Origin: Azotobacter chroococcum | GTDB lineage: Bacteria; Pseudomonadota; Gammaproteobacteria; Pseudomonadales; Pseudomonadaceae | Assembly: GCF_004339665.1 (NCBI RefSeq) | Contig: NZ_SMMU01000014.1 | Coordinates: 47,517-111,516 of the forward strand | Reading direction: 5' to 3' | DNA length: 64,000 nucleotides | Shown here: positions 22,113 to 39,887 of the stretch, in pieces | How the letters are laid out: every line of letters begins with the position of its first letter | Position numbering within the stretch: the stretch's first letter is position 1 | Made by a program: the position numbers and the translations under genes | The notes under the pieces: model-generated | Database searches by the model: none | Seen by the model: the letters and a program-made list of their open reading frames with translations, nothing else | Told to the model about the DNA's origin: nothing

Positions 22113-23227
22113 GGCTGCTTGTCCTCGCAGCTCCATGGCTCGGCGCTCTCGATGACGCCGCCACCCAGGCAGATCTCGCCGTCGTAGAGCACTACCGATT
22201 GGCCTGGCGTCACGGCTCGCTGGGGCTCGTCGAACAGGATTCGGAAGCCCTCGGCGGTCTTTTCCAGAGTGCAGGCCTGGTCGCTCTGTCGATAGCGAAC
22301 CTTGGCGGTCAGGCGCTGCGGGAGTGGAAAGTCGAGCGGATTCACCCAGAACATCTCCGAGGCGAGCAGGGCGCGAGAGAACAGCCAGGGGTGCTGATTG
22401 CCCTGTCCGACGACCAGGACGTTGCGGGCCAGATCCTTGGCCAGCACATACCAGGGATCATCGGCAGCATTCTTCATTCCGCCGATGCCCAGTCCCTGGC
22501 GCTGGCCGATGGTGTGGTACATCAGACCGTGGTGCTGGCCGATGACCTTGCCGTCGGTGGTCTCGATGGGGCCTGGCTGGGCAGGCAGGTACTGCTTGAG
22601 AAAATCGCTGAAGCGGCGCTCGCCGATGAAGCAGATGCCGGTGGAGTCCTTCTTCCTGGCCGTGGCCAGGCTATGCAGCTCGGCAATGGCACGCACGGCC
22701 GGCTTCTCCAGTTCCCCGACCGGAAACAATGTCTTTGCGAATTGCTCGCCGCCCACGGCATGCAGGAAGTAGCTCTGATCCTTGTTGGGGTCCAGCCCCT
22801 TGAGCAATTCGGTCCGCTCCCCTGTATCGCGCCGGCGCACATAGTGGCCTGTGGCAATAAGGTCGGCGCCAAGCGACAGCGCATAGTCGAGGAAGGCCTT
22901 GAACTTGACCTCGCGGTTGCACAGGATGTCCGGGTTCGGCGTGCGTCCAGCCTTGTATTCGGCGAGAAAGTGTTCGAATACGTTGTCCCAGTATTCGGCG
23001 GCAAAATTGGCGGTATGCAGCTTGATGCCGATTCGGTCGCAGACGGCCTGTGCGTCCGCAAGATCCTCCTTGGCCGTGCAATATTCGGTGCCGTCGTCCT
23101 CTTCCCAGTTCTTCATGAACAGGCCCTCCACCTGATATCCCTGTTGCAGGAGCAGGAGGGCGGAAACGGAGGAGTCCACGCCGCCGGACATGCCGACGAT
23201 CACGCGGGTATGGGCGGGATCATGCAT
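22109..23227 (-). CDS. mnmA: tRNA 2-thiouridine(34) synthase MnmA
   Basis: ATP-dependent thiolase that makes the 2-thio group at U34 of Lys, Glu and Gln tRNAs, taking sulfur from TusE. It has 372 residues. The PP-loop is [10 protein letters not shown] (G12-V21), the tRNA-binding and catalytic region includes [10 protein letters not shown], and the second active Cys is in [13 protein letters not shown]. The ATG at 23227 has only a weak ribosome site; homologs often carry a few more N-terminal residues, so the exact start is less certain. Its sulfur donors tusBCDE are in this window at 42302-43683. Confidence 0.96.
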
Positions 23228-23298
23228 AGGAAGAGTCGGGTCCTGAAAAAGGGAGATTCTATCAGGGTCGCAGGTCTGGCTGCGAAGGCGCGAGCTGT

Positions 23299-23733
23299 TC
23301 AGCGAATGAGGCTCAGCGGAAAGCGCTCTCCGGCCAGGTAGTCGTCGATACAGCGCAGCACGAGCGGGCTGCGCCAGCATTTCCGTTGCTCGAGCAATTG
23401 CTCGCGGCTCAGCCAGCGGGGAGCGATGATCCCTTCGTCGAGCTGGTATCCGTCGATTGGCTGCAGCGGACGCGCTGCAAAGCAGACGCGTTGATAGGTC
23501 ACGCCGTTGGGGGCTGTATAGAGGTAGATACCGATCACGGCGGTGAGTTCTACTTGCCAGCCGGTTTCCTCCAGGGTTTCCCGCTGGGCAGCTTCGAGCA
23601 GGGTTTCGTTGGGTTCGAGGTGTCCGGCAGGCTGATTGAGAACTGTACGGCCATCCTGCAGCTCCTCTACCAGGAGGAAGAGACCGTTGTCTTCCACGAT
23701 CGTGGCGACGGTGACGTGTGCCTGCCAATCCAT
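23299..23733 (-). CDS. nudJ: Nudix hydrolase, NudJ-like phosphatase
   Basis: A 144-residue Nudix pyrophosphohydrolase. The full Nudix box GX5EX7REUXEEXGU is present from G37 to W59 (G37, E43, R51-E52, E55-E56, G58). NudJ of E. coli acts on thiamine precursor pyrophosphates and nucleoside di/triphosphates. Placement just upstream of mnmA (71 bp) is the same as in E. coli, where nudJ neighbours mnmA and hflD, which supports the name. Substrate not provable from sequence. Confidence 0.88.
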   Translation of the reverse strand: MDWQAHVTVATIVEDNGLFLLVEELQDGRTVLNQPAGHLEPNETLLEAAQRETLEETGWQVELTAVIGIYLYTAPNGVTYQRVCFAARPLQPIDGYQLDEGIIAPRWLSREQLLEQRKCWRSPLVLRCIDDYLAGERFPLSLIR

Positions 23734-23893
23734 AAAGTTCGTCCGGGTGTTTGCCGATAGCTGCGCATTATACGCGGCAGCGCCTGTTCACGGGGGCATG
23801 ATGGAGGCTCCCTTGCCAGCCTCCGGTCGAGGTTGGGCGGGGCAACGATTTGCTTGTCGAGGAGGCTTGTCCACGGCGCGAGAGGGCCCATGA

Positions 23894-23929
23894 ACAAGAA
23901 ACCCCGGCTCCGGAGCCGGGGTTTCTTGT
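23894..23929. terminator. Strong bidirectional terminator after icd
   Basis: Perfect 36-bp palindrome, 18 bases per arm, with left arm ACAAGAAACCCCGGCTCC. The GC core is flanked by A-rich and T-rich ends, so it can act on either strand; it terminates the minus-strand icd transcript 49 bp past its stop. Confidence 0.9.
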
Positions 23930-23977
23930 CAGGCGGGAGGCGACCTAAGCCGCTTCCCGTGTGGTTGGTGCGGCGCC

Positions 23978-26794
<2,817 letters not shown>

Positions 26795-27073
26795 CTACAG
26801 GGTGCCAGCGATATCCGAAATGGATGACGGTTGTGTCAGGCTGAACTTGGCCGAACTCTCGATCTGGGCCGGGCAGGGGCGGATATTGATCGCGTGGAGG
26901 CCTTTAGGGCCTTGCAGCAGCTCGAAAGTCACCGCCTGGCCGGCTTTCAAGGTCTTGTAGCCATCCATTTGAATGGCCGAATAATGGGCGAACAAATCCT
27001 CATCGCGGCCATCTGCCACGATGAATCCATATCCCTTGGCGTTATTGAACCATTTGACCTTGCCGCTTAGCAT
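26795..27073 (-). CDS. cspD: Cold-shock domain protein CspD
   Basis: A 92-residue single-stranded nucleic-acid-binding protein. The cold-shock domain fills residues 1-66 (start MLSGKVKWFNNAKGYGFI, RNP1-like KGYGFI, RNP2-like DLFAHYSAI). A roughly 25-residue tail is typical of CspD, which in E. coli inhibits replication in stationary phase. The start was set at MLSGKVKW, the family start, not the longer upstream frame. It is divergent from clpS, the usual arrangement around clpSA, with a 227-bp shared promoter region. Confidence 0.93.
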   Translation of the reverse strand: MLSGKVKWFNNAKGYGFIVADGRDEDLFAHYSAIQMDGYKTLKAGQAVTFELLQGPKGLHAINIRPCPAQIESSAKFSLTQPSSISDIAGTL

Positions 27074-27300
27074 GCCGACATCCCTCTGCAAAGACTCCGT
27101 CACTGGAGTATCATCCGCCTTGACCCCTCGCCACGCTCGACCCCGCGGCCGGGACATGACAGGACCCCTTAAACACCCTCTTGGGTACTATATGTTTTTA
27201 TCATTGTTTGGCCGATAGTCAAGGCGGGGCTGTGCTTTGCTGCCCAAGCGTGCAAAATCCCTCTAGTATCCGTATTCGCTCAACCGGAAGCTTGTCCAGC

Positions 27301-27663
27301 ATGTTCGCAAGCACTGAGATTCGACTAACATTCTGTCAGGACCGTCCAGAGCCGCACGAGGACGACTCTTATGGGCTGGTCGTGCAGGAATCCAAGCCTG
27401 CGCTGCAGGTTCCACCCATGTACAAGGTGGTGATGTTCAACGACGACTACACGCCGATGGATTTCGTGGTCGAAGTGCTGGAGAAATTTTTCAACCTTAA
27501 CCGCGAGTTGGCAACGAAGGTCATGCTGACTGTCCATACAGAGGGGCGGGCAGTATGCGGGATGTTTACTCGTGACGTTGCGGAAACCAAGGCCATGCAG
27601 GTCAACCAATATGCAAAGGAATGCCAGCATCCGCTGCTCTGTGAGATCGAGAAGGACGGTTAA
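27301..27663 (+). CDS. clpS: ATP-dependent Clp protease adaptor ClpS
   Basis: N-recognin adaptor that delivers proteins with N-degron residues (Leu, Phe, Trp, Tyr) to ClpAP. It has 120 residues. The core includes [18 protein letters not shown] (residues 40-57; the NDD and Met line the N-degron pocket) and [19 protein letters not shown]. The first 35 residues are the flexible extension that enters ClpA. Start [11 protein letters not shown] at 27301 fits family length; a longer upstream frame is unsupported. clpA follows after 29 bp. The tagging enzymes aat and bpt are 3-4 kb away. Confidence 0.95.
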   Translation: MFASTEIRLTFCQDRPEPHEDDSYGLVVQESKPALQVPPMYKVVMFNDDYTPMDFVVEVLEKFFNLNRELATKVMLTVHTEGRAVCGMFTRDVAETKAMQVNQYAKECQHPLLCEIEKDG

Positions 27664-27692
27664 TGCCGACCGCTTGGGTATGAGGTGAAGCT

Positions 27693-29963
27693 ATGTTGAA
27701 CCGTGAGCTCGAAGTCACTCTCAATCTTGCCTTCAAGGAGGCTCGCGCAAAACGTCATGAGTTCATGACGGTGGAGCATCTCCTTCTGGCGCTTCTGGAC
27801 AACGAGGCCGCGGCTGCCGTACTGCGGGCCTGCGGTGCGAATATCGACAAGCTCCGGCACGACCTGCAGGAGTTCATCGACTCCACAACCCCACTGATTC
27901 CCCAGCATGACGAAGAGCGCGAGACCCAGCCGACCCTCGGCTTCCAGCGGGTGCTGCAGCGCGCGGTCTTCCATGTGCAGAGTTCCGGCAAGCGGGAGGT
28001 GACCGGGGCCAATGTGCTCGTGGCCATCTTCAGCGAACAGGAAAGTCAGGCCGTCTTTCTGCTCAAGCAGCAGAGCGTGGCTCGCATAGACGTGGTGAAC
28101 TACATCGCCCATGGTATTTCCAAGGTGCCGGGTCATGGCGATCACCCCGACAGCGAGCACGAGATGCAGGACGAGGAGGGTGGAGAAGCTTCGGCTGCCG
28201 GTCATCCTCTGGAGGCCTATGCCAGTAATCTGAACGAGCTGGCTCGCCAGGGGCGAATCGATCCCCTGGTGGGGCGCGAGTTCGAGGTCGAGCGGGTCGC
28301 GCAGATTCTGGCGCGGAGACGCAAGAACAATCCCTTGCTGGTGGGCGAGGCAGGTGTGGGCAAGACGGCCATTGCCGAGGGGCTGGCAAAGCGCATCGTC
28401 GACAACCAGGTTCCGGATCTCTTGGCGCACAGTGTCGTGTACTCTCTCGACCTAGGGGCCTTGCTCGCCGGTACCAAGTATCGCGGTGATTTTGAAAAGC
28501 GTTTCAAGGCGCTGCTCAATGAATTGCGCAAGAAGCCTCACGCCATTCTGTTCATTGACGAGATCCATACCATCATCGGTGCCGGAGCGGCTTCCGGTGG
28601 CGTGATGGATGCCTCGAATCTGCTCAAGCCGCTGCTCTCGTCCGGCGAAATTCGTTGCATCGGCTCGACTACCTTCCAGGAGTTCCGGGGAATCTTCGAA
28701 AAGGACCGGGCTCTGGCTCGCCGCTTCCAGAAGGTCGATGTGGTCGAGCCTTCGGTCGAGGATACCGTAGGTATTCTTCGCGGGCTCAAGCCGCGCTTCG
28801 AGCAGCATCACGGCATCGAATACAGCGATGAGGCACTGCGTGCCGCGGCAGAGTTGTCTTCTCGTTATATCAATGATCGCCACATGCCGGACAAGGCGAT
28901 CGATGTCATTGACGAGGCCGGGGCATTCCAGCGGCTCCAGCCGGAAGAAAGGCGCCTCAAGCTTATCGATGTGCCTCAGGTCGAGGATATTGTCGCCAAG
29001 ATTGCCCGCATTCCGCCCAAGCATGTTTCTAGTTCGGACAAGGAATTGCTGCGTAATCTCGAGCGTGATCTCAAATTGACCGTGTTTGGTCAGGATGCAG
29101 CCATCGACTCGCTCGCCACGGCAATCAAGCTGTCGCGGGCTGGGTTGAAGTCGCCGGACAAGCCGGTCGGTTCCTTCCTCTTTGCTGGTCCTACGGGGGT
29201 GGGCAAGACCGAGGTTGCCCGGCAGTTGGCCAAGGCGCTGGGTGTGGAGCTGGTGCGCTTCGACATGTCCGAGTATATGGAGCGGCACACGGTTTCGCGT
29301 CTGATCGGTGCGCCTCCGGGGTATGTCGGTTTTGACCAGGGGGGACTGCTGACCGAGGCGATCACCAAGCAGCCGCACTGCGTATTGCTGCTGGACGAAA
29401 TCGAGAAGGCGCATCCGGAAGTATTCAACCTGCTGCTGCAGGTCATGGATCATGGCACGCTGACCGACAACAACGGGCGCAAGGCCGATTTCCGCAGTGT
29501 CATCATCGTCATGACTACCAATGCTGGTGCGGAAACCGCAGCTCGTGCCTCTATCGGCTTCACTCTGCAAGATCACTCTTCCGATGCCATGGAAGTCATC
29601 AAGAAGAGCTTCACGCCCGAGTTCCGCAATCGTCTGGACACCATTATCCAGTTCGGCCGGCTGAGCCACGAGGTGATCAAGAGCATCGTCGACAAGTTCC
29701 TTACTGAACTGCAAGCGCAGTTGGAGGACAAGCACGTGCAGCTGGATGTTTCCGAGCAGGCGCGCGGTTGGCTTGCGGAGCATGGTTACGATGCGCAGAT
29801 GGGCGCGCGGCCGATGGCTCGTCTGATTCAGGACAAGATCAAGCGTCCCCTGGCCGAAGAGATTCTTTTCGGCGAGCTGGCCGAGCATGGGGGAGTGGTG
29901 CATATCGACCTGAAGGGCGGGGAGCTGTCCTTCGAATTCGAAACGGCTGTCGAGGTGGCTTGA
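27693..29963 (+). CDS. clpA: ATP-dependent Clp protease ATP-binding subunit ClpA
   Basis: AAA+ unfoldase that works with ClpP. It has 756 residues: N-terminal Clp_N repeat domain (1-145), D1 with Walker A GEAGVGKT (218-225) and Walker [10 protein letters not shown], and D2 with Walker A GPTGVGKT (499-506) and [13 protein letters not shown]. There is no ClpB-type middle coiled coil, which confirms ClpA over ClpB. It forms an operon with clpS and ends at a bidirectional terminator. Confidence 0.97.
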   Translation: MLNRELEVTLNLAFKEARAKRHEFMTVEHLLLALLDNEAAAAVLRACGANIDKLRHDLQEFIDSTTPLIPQHDEERETQPTLGFQRVLQRAVFHVQSSGKREVTGANVLVAIFSEQESQAVFLLKQQSVARIDVVNYIAHGISKVPGHGDHPDSEHEMQDEEGGEASAAGHPLEAYASNLNELARQGRIDPLVGREFEVERVAQILARRRKNNPLLVGEAGVGKTAIAEGLAKRIVDNQVPDLLAHSVVYSLDLGALLAGTKYRGDFEKRFKALLNELRKKPHAILFIDEIHTIIGAGAASGGVMDASNLLKPLLSSGEIRCIGSTTFQEFRGIFEKDRALARRFQKVDVVEPSVEDTVGILRGLKPRFEQHHGIEYSDEALRAAAELSSRYINDRHMPDKAIDVIDEAGAFQRLQPEERRLKLIDVPQVEDIVAKIARIPPKHVSSSDKELLRNLERDLKLTVFGQDAAIDSLATAIKLSRAGLKSPDKPVGSFLFAGPTGVGKTEVARQLAKALGVELVRFDMSEYMERHTVSRLIGAPPGYVGFDQGGLLTEAITKQPHCVLLLDEIEKAHPEVFNLLLQVMDHGTLTDNNGRKADFRSVIIVMTTNAGAETAARASIGFTLQDHSSDAMEVIKKSFTPEFRNRLDTIIQFGRLSHEVIKSIVDKFLTELQAQLEDKHVQLDVSEQARGWLAEHGYDAQMGARPMARLIQDKIKRPLAEEILFGELAEHGGVVHIDLKGGELSFEFETAVEVA

Positions 29964-29994
29964 GTGCAGTAGTCTCAGGTCGGTCCATCAGAGC

Positions 29995-30023
29995 GAAAAC
30001 GCCCGGCGATGCCGGGCGTTTTC
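29995..30023. terminator. Bidirectional terminator between clpA and infA
   Basis: Perfect 13-bp stem with a 3-nt loop (GAAAACGCCCGGC / GCCGGGCGTTTTC). A-rich and T-rich ends let it serve clpA on the plus strand and infA on the minus strand; the two genes converge on it. Confidence 0.93.
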
Positions 30024-30035
30024 ATTGGATCCGTT

Positions 30036-30254
30036 TTAGCGGGCGCGATAGGTGATGCGTCCCTTGCTGAGGTCGTAAGGGGTCAGCTCGACGCGCACCT
30101 TGTCTCCGGTGAGGATGCGGATGTAGTTCTTGCGCATCTTGCCGGAGATATGCGCGGTAACGACGTGCCCGTTTTCCAACTCCACGCGGAACATGGTGTT
30201 GGGCAGGGTGTCGACGACAGTGCCTTCCATCTCGAAGCTGTCTTCTTTCGACAT
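30036..30254 (-). CDS. infA: Translation initiation factor IF-1
   Basis: A 72-residue OB-fold protein that binds the ribosomal A site during initiation. The sequence [19 protein letters not shown] through [20 protein letters not shown] to [10 protein letters not shown] is the near-invariant IF-1 sequence. Its neighbours, clpA convergent and bpt/aat upstream on the same strand, match the order in pseudomonads. The 102-bp gap to bpt could hold its own promoter. Confidence 0.98.
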
Positions 30255-30356
30255 TCAATAAAACCCTCGGTATGCAGTGAATGGCCCAACGTAGCTGGCA
30301 CGCCGAGCAAAACGGCGTGCATTGTGCCTGAAAATGGCTGCTGACGCCAAGGGTTC

Positions 30357-31064
30357 TCAGGTCAAAGTGACCCAGCGATGATTCACCAACAATTCGAGTG
30401 GGCGATATTGGGTCTTGTAGTTCATCTTGCGGCAGTTCTTGATCCAGTAGCCTAGATACACCGCCTGCAGGCCCAGGCGCGCTGCTTCGCCGATTTGCCA
30501 GAGAATCGCATAGCGGCCGAGGCTGCGTCGCTCTTCACTTGGATCGTAGAAGGTATAGACCGCTGACAGGCCGTTGGGGAGCACGTCGGTCACGGCGACG
30601 GCCAGCAGGCGTCCGGACAGGCGAAACTCATAGAAGCGGGAAAAGGGCAGGTCGCGGACCAAAAAAGTACAAAACTGGTCGCGGTTGGGAGGATACATGT
30701 CACCGTCAGCATGGCGCTGTTCGATATAGCGTGCATATAGTTTGTAATACTCTTCGTTGAAGCTGGGGCGTACGGCTTGTACCGAGAGGTCTGTGTTGCG
30801 TTTCAGAATGCGTCTTTGCTGGCGATTCGCCAGGAAGCTCTTGGCGGGGATGCGGGCCGGGATGCAGGCATTGCAGCCTTGGCAATGAGGGCGATATAGG
30901 TGGTCGCCGCTACGTCGGAAGCCGAGGTCCGAGAGTTCCGCATAGACGTGCATGTCCATCGGTTGACTGGGATCGAGGAACAGGGTCGTCGCCTGCTCGT
31001 TGGGCAGATAGCTGCAGGCGTGCGGTTGAGTGGCGTAGAACTTGAGACGAGCCAGCTCGGTCAT
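30357..31064 (-). CDS. bpt: Aspartate/glutamate leucyltransferase
   Basis: Bacterial arginyltransferase homolog that attaches Leu to N-terminal Asp or Glu, making a ClpS degron. It has 235 residues. Cys-rich N-terminal block ([14 protein letters not shown], then [14 protein letters not shown]) and the C-terminal [18 protein letters not shown] signature are visible. The start [15 protein letters not shown] gives the family length; an upstream in-frame extension was discarded. It lies 80 bp downstream of aat, same strand. Confidence 0.95.
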   Translation of the reverse strand: MTELARLKFYATQPHACSYLPNEQATTLFLDPSQPMDMHVYAELSDLGFRRSGDHLYRPHCQGCNACIPARIPAKSFLANRQQRRILKRNTDLSVQAVRPSFNEEYYKLYARYIEQRHADGDMYPPNRDQFCTFLVRDLPFSRFYEFRLSGRLLAVAVTDVLPNGLSAVYTFYDPSEERRSLGRYAILWQIGEAARLGLQAVYLGYWIKNCRKMNYKTQYRPLELLVNHRWVTLT

Positions 31065-31144
31065 GATCAACCCCCGGAAAGCTCTTAGCGGGCCGTGATT
31101 GTTCAGCGGCACTCATCAAGTGTATGCCAGGCTGTGGGCCTCTA

Positions 31145-31825
31145 CTAGGCGATCCAGTCAGCCGTGCTCGGCTGGTCCAGATAACGCTTCAGATAGTCGG
31201 CGAACTCGCTACGGGAAATGCTGCGGGCACCGAGGCTTTGCAGGTGCTGGGTGGGCATCTGGCAGTCGATCAGCACGAAGCCCCACTGCTTGAGCCGCCT
31301 CACTAGGGTCGTGAAGCCGACCTTGGATGCGTTGTCGACATGGCTGAACATGGATTCGCCAAAGAATAGCTGGCCGATCGCCAAGCCATAGAGTCCGCCG
31401 ACAAGGTTGTCGTTCTGCCAGACTTCGACCGAGTGGGCAATGCCGCGGCGTTGCAGTTCCCGATAGGCGGCCTGCATTTCCGGCGTTATCCAGGTGCCGT
31501 CGGCATAGTTGCGTGGGCCGGCGCAGGCCTGGATCACTGCGGAGAAATCGCGATCGAAGGTGACTTGGAAGCGCTCTTGGCGGAGGATTTTGCGCAGGCT
31601 GCGGGAAACATGCAGCTCTTGGGGGAGCAGCACGGTTCGTGGGTTCGGGGACCACCAGAGAATGGGCTGTCCTGCCTGGTACCAGGGGAAGCAGCCGTGC
31701 CGGTAAGCCTGGATCAGGCGCTCGGCGGAAAGATCGCCTCCTACGGCCAGCAGGCCGTTGGGTTCGCGTAGGGCTCTCTCCAGGGGAGGGAAGCTCAGGC
31801 TGTCGCGTTGCAGACAGGTCAGCAT
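31145..31825 (-). CDS. aat: Leucyl/phenylalanyl-tRNA--protein transferase
   Basis: Transfers Leu or Phe from aminoacyl-tRNA to proteins with N-terminal Lys or Arg, creating ClpS/ClpA substrates. It has 226 residues; family blocks [65 protein letters not shown] and [16 protein letters not shown] are all present. It stands between trxB and bpt on the minus strand, as in other pseudomonads. Confidence 0.97.
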   Translation of the reverse strand: MLTCLQRDSLSFPPLERALREPNGLLAVGGDLSAERLIQAYRHGCFPWYQAGQPILWWSPNPRTVLLPQELHVSRSLRKILRQERFQVTFDRDFSAVIQACAGPRNYADGTWITPEMQAAYRELQRRGIAHSVEVWQNDNLVGGLYGLAIGQLFFGESMFSHVDNASKVGFTTLVRRLKQWGFVLIDCQMPTQHLQSLGARSISRSEFADYLKRYLDQPSTADWIA

Positions 31826-31852
31826 GTTGACGCCGCAGTATAAGTGGAGGGA

Positions 31853-31870
31853 GGCGGGCCGACGCCCGCC
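31853..31870 (-). terminator. Short hairpin after trxB
   Basis: 7-bp stem GGCGGGC / GCCCGCC with a 4-nt loop, 10 bp past the trxB stop. There is no T-run on the minus strand, so it may only attenuate transcription into aat. Confidence 0.4.
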
Positions 31871-31879
31871 GGGAGTTGC

Positions 31880-33266
<1,387 letters not shown>

Positions 33267-36152
33267 TTGAAGAACTCCTCTACTAAAGTACGGCTCCCGG
33301 CGTGGCAGCAACAGTTGAGCTCCCGCCTCAAGGAAGGTGCCCTGATCGCCCTGAGTGCGTTGTGCCTGTACCTCTGGATGGCGCTGTTGACCTACGATCC
33401 GTCTGATCCCGGCTGGAGTCACAGCAGCAGCGTGGCGCAGGTGCAGAATGCTGCGGGCCGGGCAGGCGCCTGGTTCGCCGACATCCTGTTCATGGCTCTT
33501 GGCTATTTCGCCTATCTCTTTCCCCTGCTGCTGGTGATCAAGACGGCCCAGGTGTTCATGGCGCGTCACGACCCCTGGCCCTGGAGTGGCTGGCTGCTCT
33601 CCTGGCGTCTGACCGGTCTGGCGATCCTGATCCCGGCGGGCTCCGCGCTGGCTTACATTCATTTCCATTCGGCCACCGGTCTGCCGGCTTCGGCCGGTGG
33701 TGCCCTGGGCGAGGTTCTGGGCAAGCTTGCCCTGGACGCGCTCAATGTGCAGGGCAGCACGCTGGTGTTCCTCTCGCTGTTCCTTTTCGGGCTGACTGTG
33801 TTCGCCGATCTGTCCTGGTTCAGGGTCATGGATCTGACCGGCAAGATCACGCTCGACCTGCTCGAGCTGGTGCAGGGAGCCCTCGGACGCTGGTGGGGAG
33901 CCCTGGCCGAGCGCCGCCGACTGGTCGCCCGGTTGCGCGAAGCCGAGAGGCCGCTCAAGTCCCGCGCGGCCGAGGAGCCACGGGGCGAGCCATTCCGTGT
34001 CGCCGAGCCGCACATCGCCGAGCCGCCGATCGAGGTGCATGCCAAGCCGGTCAAGCCCGCTGTGCAGCGCCGCAGTGCAGCTGCTGCGGAGGTTCCGGCC
34101 AGGTTCCAACGTCCGCCGGAATCTGCCGTGCCGCGCAAGCCACGCATCGAGCCCATGACCGCACAGTCGAGGCCACGCATCGAGCCCGAGATCGCCGTGC
34201 CCAGGCCTCATGTCGAGCCTGAGCTTGCTTCGCCCGAACTCCGTATCGAGCCCGAGCTGGTCGCGCCCCAACCACGCGTCGAGCCGGAACTCGCCACGCC
34301 CAAGCCCCAGCTTCGCAACGAGCCCGAGACGGTCCCTGCCTGGTCCGAGGATTTCGACGAGTTCGACGACCTGCCGCTGGATTTCCAGGAACACGAAGCA
34401 TTCGAGGCAAGGTTGCCGGCCAGCCTCCCACGCTTCGACGAGCCCAAGTTGCCGGTCACGGCACCCATACCGGCAGTCGATCCCCGGCCACGCAGCGAGC
34501 CGGAGCCGGTCGCGGCCAGACCTGTGAGCGAGCCGGAGCAGCGCCCGGCACCGGTCATCACACCGCTCTCGGAAACCCTGGCCATGGAGCCCAGGCCGCA
34601 ACCTGTGCCCGTGTCCGCGTTCCGGGAAAGGCCCGCTTCGTTCGTCAACCCTGCCCTGGAAGGCACCCTGCCGCCGCTTTCCCTGCTGGATGCGCCCGAG
34701 CAGAAGTCGCAGAACTACTCGGTCGAATCGCTCGAGATGCTGTCGCGCCTGCTCGAGATCAAGCTCAAGGAGTTCGGCGTCGAGGTGACCGTCGAGTCCG
34801 TGCACCCTGGCCCGGTGATCACCCGTTTCGAGATCCAGCCGGCGCCGGGCGTCAAGGTCAGCCGGATTTCCAACCTGGCCAAGGACCTGGCGCGCTCGAT
34901 GGCGATGATCAGCGTGAGGGTGGTGGAGGTCATTCCCGGCAGGACCACGGTAGGCATCGAGGTGCCCAACGAGGACCGGCAGATCGTGCGCTTCTCCGAG
35001 GTGCTGATGTCCACCGAGTACGAAGAAGCCAAGTCTCCGGTCACTCTGGCGCTGGGCCACGACATCGGTGGCAAGCCGGTCATCGCCGACCTGGCGAAGA
35101 TGCCGCACCTGCTGGTGGCCGGCACCACCGGTTCCGGCAAGTCGGTGGGGGTCAACGCCATGATCCTGTCGGTCCTCTTCAAGTCGACACCCGAAGAGGC
35201 GCGCCTGATCATGATCGACCCGAAGATGCTCGAACTGTCGATCTACGAGGGCATTCCCCACCTGCTCTGCCCGGTGGTGACCGACATGAAGGAGGCAGCC
35301 AACGCCCTGCGCTGGAGCGTGGCCGAGATGGAGCGCCGCTACAAGCTGATGGCGGCCATGGGCGTGCGCAACCTGGCCGGCTTCAACCGCAAGGTGAAGG
35401 ATGCTGAGGAGGTCGGCACGCCGCTCTACGATCCGTTGTACCGGCGCGAGAGCATGGACGATGAGCCGCCATTGCTGCGGCCGCTGCCGACCATCGTGGT
35501 GGTGGTCGACGAGTTCGCCGACATGATGATGATCGTCGGCAAGAAGGTCGAGGAGCTGATCGCGCGCATCGCCCAGAAGGCTCGCGCCGCAGGCATCCAT
35601 CTGATCCTGGCGACCCAGCGCCCCTCGGTGGACGTGATCACCGGCCTGATCAAGGCGAACATCCCGACGCGTATGGCCTTCCAGGTGTCCAGCAAGATCG
35701 ACTCGCGCACCATCCTCGACCAGGGTGGCGCCGAGCAGTTGCTCGGCCACGGCGACATGCTCTACCTGCCGCCCGGTACCGGGTTGCCGATCCGCGTGCA
35801 CGGCGCCTTCGTCTCCGACGACGAGGTGCATCGCGTCGTCGAGGCCTGGAAGCAGCGCGGCGCGCCAGACTATGTCGAGGACATCCTCGCCGGCGCCGAG
35901 GAGGGTGGCGGCTTCGAGGGGGGCGGTGGTGACGGCGGCGAAGGCAGCGAGGAGGACCCGCTGTACGACGAGGCAGTGCGCTTCGTGACGGAAAGCCGGC
36001 GCGCCTCGATTTCCGCGGTACAGCGCAAGCTGAAGATTGGCTATAACCGCGCGGCACGGATGATCGAAGCCATGGAGATGGCGGGTGTGGTGTCCTCGAT
36101 GAACACCAACGGCTCGCGGGAAGTGATCGCCCCCGCGCCGGTTCGCGACTGA
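33267..36152 (+). CDS. ftsK: DNA translocase FtsK
   Basis: Septal DNA pump that segregates chromosome termini and activates XerCD at dif. It has 961 residues if started at TTG 33267 (reads as [16 protein letters not shown]). No ATG exists in frame before the first membrane helix, and the sequence just after this TTG matches the family start. About four membrane segments lie in residues 20-190, then a Pro/Glu-rich linker with roughly 12-residue units around RIEPEL (residues 292-355). The RecA-like motor has Walker A GTTGSGKS (619-626) and Walker B ending D748, and the C-terminal winged-helix gamma domain starts near 890. It heads a run with lolA, rarA, crcB. Confidence 0.95.
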   Translation: MKNSSTKVRLPAWQQQLSSRLKEGALIALSALCLYLWMALLTYDPSDPGWSHSSSVAQVQNAAGRAGAWFADILFMALGYFAYLFPLLLVIKTAQVFMARHDPWPWSGWLLSWRLTGLAILIPAGSALAYIHFHSATGLPASAGGALGEVLGKLALDALNVQGSTLVFLSLFLFGLTVFADLSWFRVMDLTGKITLDLLELVQGALGRWWGALAERRRLVARLREAERPLKSRAAEEPRGEPFRVAEPHIAEPPIEVHAKPVKPAVQRRSAAAAEVPARFQRPPESAVPRKPRIEPMTAQSRPRIEPEIAVPRPHVEPELASPELRIEPELVAPQPRVEPELATPKPQLRNEPETVPAWSEDFDEFDDLPLDFQEHEAFEARLPASLPRFDEPKLPVTAPIPAVDPRPRSEPEPVAARPVSEPEQRPAPVITPLSETLAMEPRPQPVPVSAFRERPASFVNPALEGTLPPLSLLDAPEQKSQNYSVESLEMLSRLLEIKLKEFGVEVTVESVHPGPVITRFEIQPAPGVKVSRISNLAKDLARSMAMISVRVVEVIPGRTTVGIEVPNEDRQIVRFSEVLMSTEYEEAKSPVTLALGHDIGGKPVIADLAKMPHLLVAGTTGSGKSVGVNAMILSVLFKSTPEEARLIMIDPKMLELSIYEGIPHLLCPVVTDMKEAANALRWSVAEMERRYKLMAAMGVRNLAGFNRKVKDAEEVGTPLYDPLYRRESMDDEPPLLRPLPTIVVVVDEFADMMMIVGKKVEELIARIAQKARAAGIHLILATQRPSVDVITGLIKANIPTRMAFQVSSKIDSRTILDQGGAEQLLGHGDMLYLPPGTGLPIRVHGAFVSDDEVHRVVEAWKQRGAPDYVEDILAGAEEGGGFEGGGGDGGEGSEEDPLYDEAVRFVTESRRASISAVQRKLKIGYNRAARMIEAMEMAGVVSSMNTNGSREVIAPAPVRD

Positions 36153-36167
36153 TTTCCCAAGGCTCCC

Positions 36168-36803
36168 ATGAGGATTGTCATGCGCTTTTTCCGCATGCTG
36201 TTGCTGTCCGCTCTCACCCTCGTCCTCCTGCCGGTGCAGGCGGACGAGCGCTCCATCCAGCGCCTGACCCAGTTGCTCGACCAGGCGCAGACCCTGACCG
36301 CGCGCTTCTCCCAGCTCACCCTCGACGGTTCCGGCACCCAGCTGCAGGAAACCTCGGGCGAGATGGCGCTGAAGCGTCCGGGACTGTTCCGCTGGCACAC
36401 CGACGCGCCGCTGGAGCAACTGCTGGTGTCCAACGGCGAGACGGTCTGGCTGTACGACCCGGACCTGGAGCAGGTGACCATCCGCAGCCTCGACCAGCGC
36501 CTGACCCACACCCCGGCGCTGCTGCTCTCCGGCGACATCTCGAAGATCGGCGAGAACTTCGATATCACTCACAAGGAAGCCGGCGGCGTGGTGGACTTCA
36601 TCCTCAAGCCGAAGGCCAAGGACACCCTGTTCGACAACCTGCGCCTGTCCTTTCGCAATGGCGTGGTCAACGACATGCAGCTGATCGATGGCGTCGGCCA
36701 GCGCACCAACATCCTGTTCTTCGGCGTGAAGATGAACCAGTCGATCGATACCGCCCAGTTCAATTTCAAGGTGCCGGAAGGCACCGACGTCATCCAGGAG
36801 TGA
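36168..36803 (+). CDS. lolA: Outer-membrane lipoprotein carrier protein LolA
   Basis: Periplasmic chaperone that carries lipoproteins from LolCDE to LolB. It has 211 residues with a Sec signal peptide ending VQA before DERSIQRL. The beta-barrel half contains [16 protein letters not shown], and [12 protein letters not shown] follows. Two starts are possible: ATG 36168 (AAGG 5 bases upstream) or ATG 36180 (AGGA 5 bases upstream); both leave the signal peptide intact. It lies 15 bp after ftsK and 12 bp before rarA, a conserved order. Confidence 0.94.
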   Translation: MRIVMRFFRMLLLSALTLVLLPVQADERSIQRLTQLLDQAQTLTARFSQLTLDGSGTQLQETSGEMALKRPGLFRWHTDAPLEQLLVSNGETVWLYDPDLEQVTIRSLDQRLTHTPALLLSGDISKIGENFDITHKEAGGVVDFILKPKAKDTLFDNLRLSFRNGVVNDMQLIDGVGQRTNILFFGVKMNQSIDTAQFNFKVPEGTDVIQE

Positions 36804-36815
36804 TCCGGCCAAACC

Positions 36816-39813
<2,998 letters not shown>

Positions 39814-39836
39814 GCCGAACCGGGCGGCACCGAATG

Positions 39837-39868
39837 CGGGGTGGCCAGGGCCACCCCGTTTTGTTTTC
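39837..39868 (+). terminator. Rho-independent terminator after serS
   Basis: 10-bp arms CGGGGTGGCC / GGCCACCCCG followed by TTTTGTTTTC. It ends the ftsK-serS run 23 bp past the serS stop and just before cysG. Confidence 0.92.
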
Positions 39869-39887
39869 ATCCGTCGAGAATCGATCC

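Noticed and set aside
29964..30035. A tRNA-Ser gene between clpA and infA, as in E. coli
   Set aside because: The interval is only 72 bp and is occupied by the bidirectional terminator.
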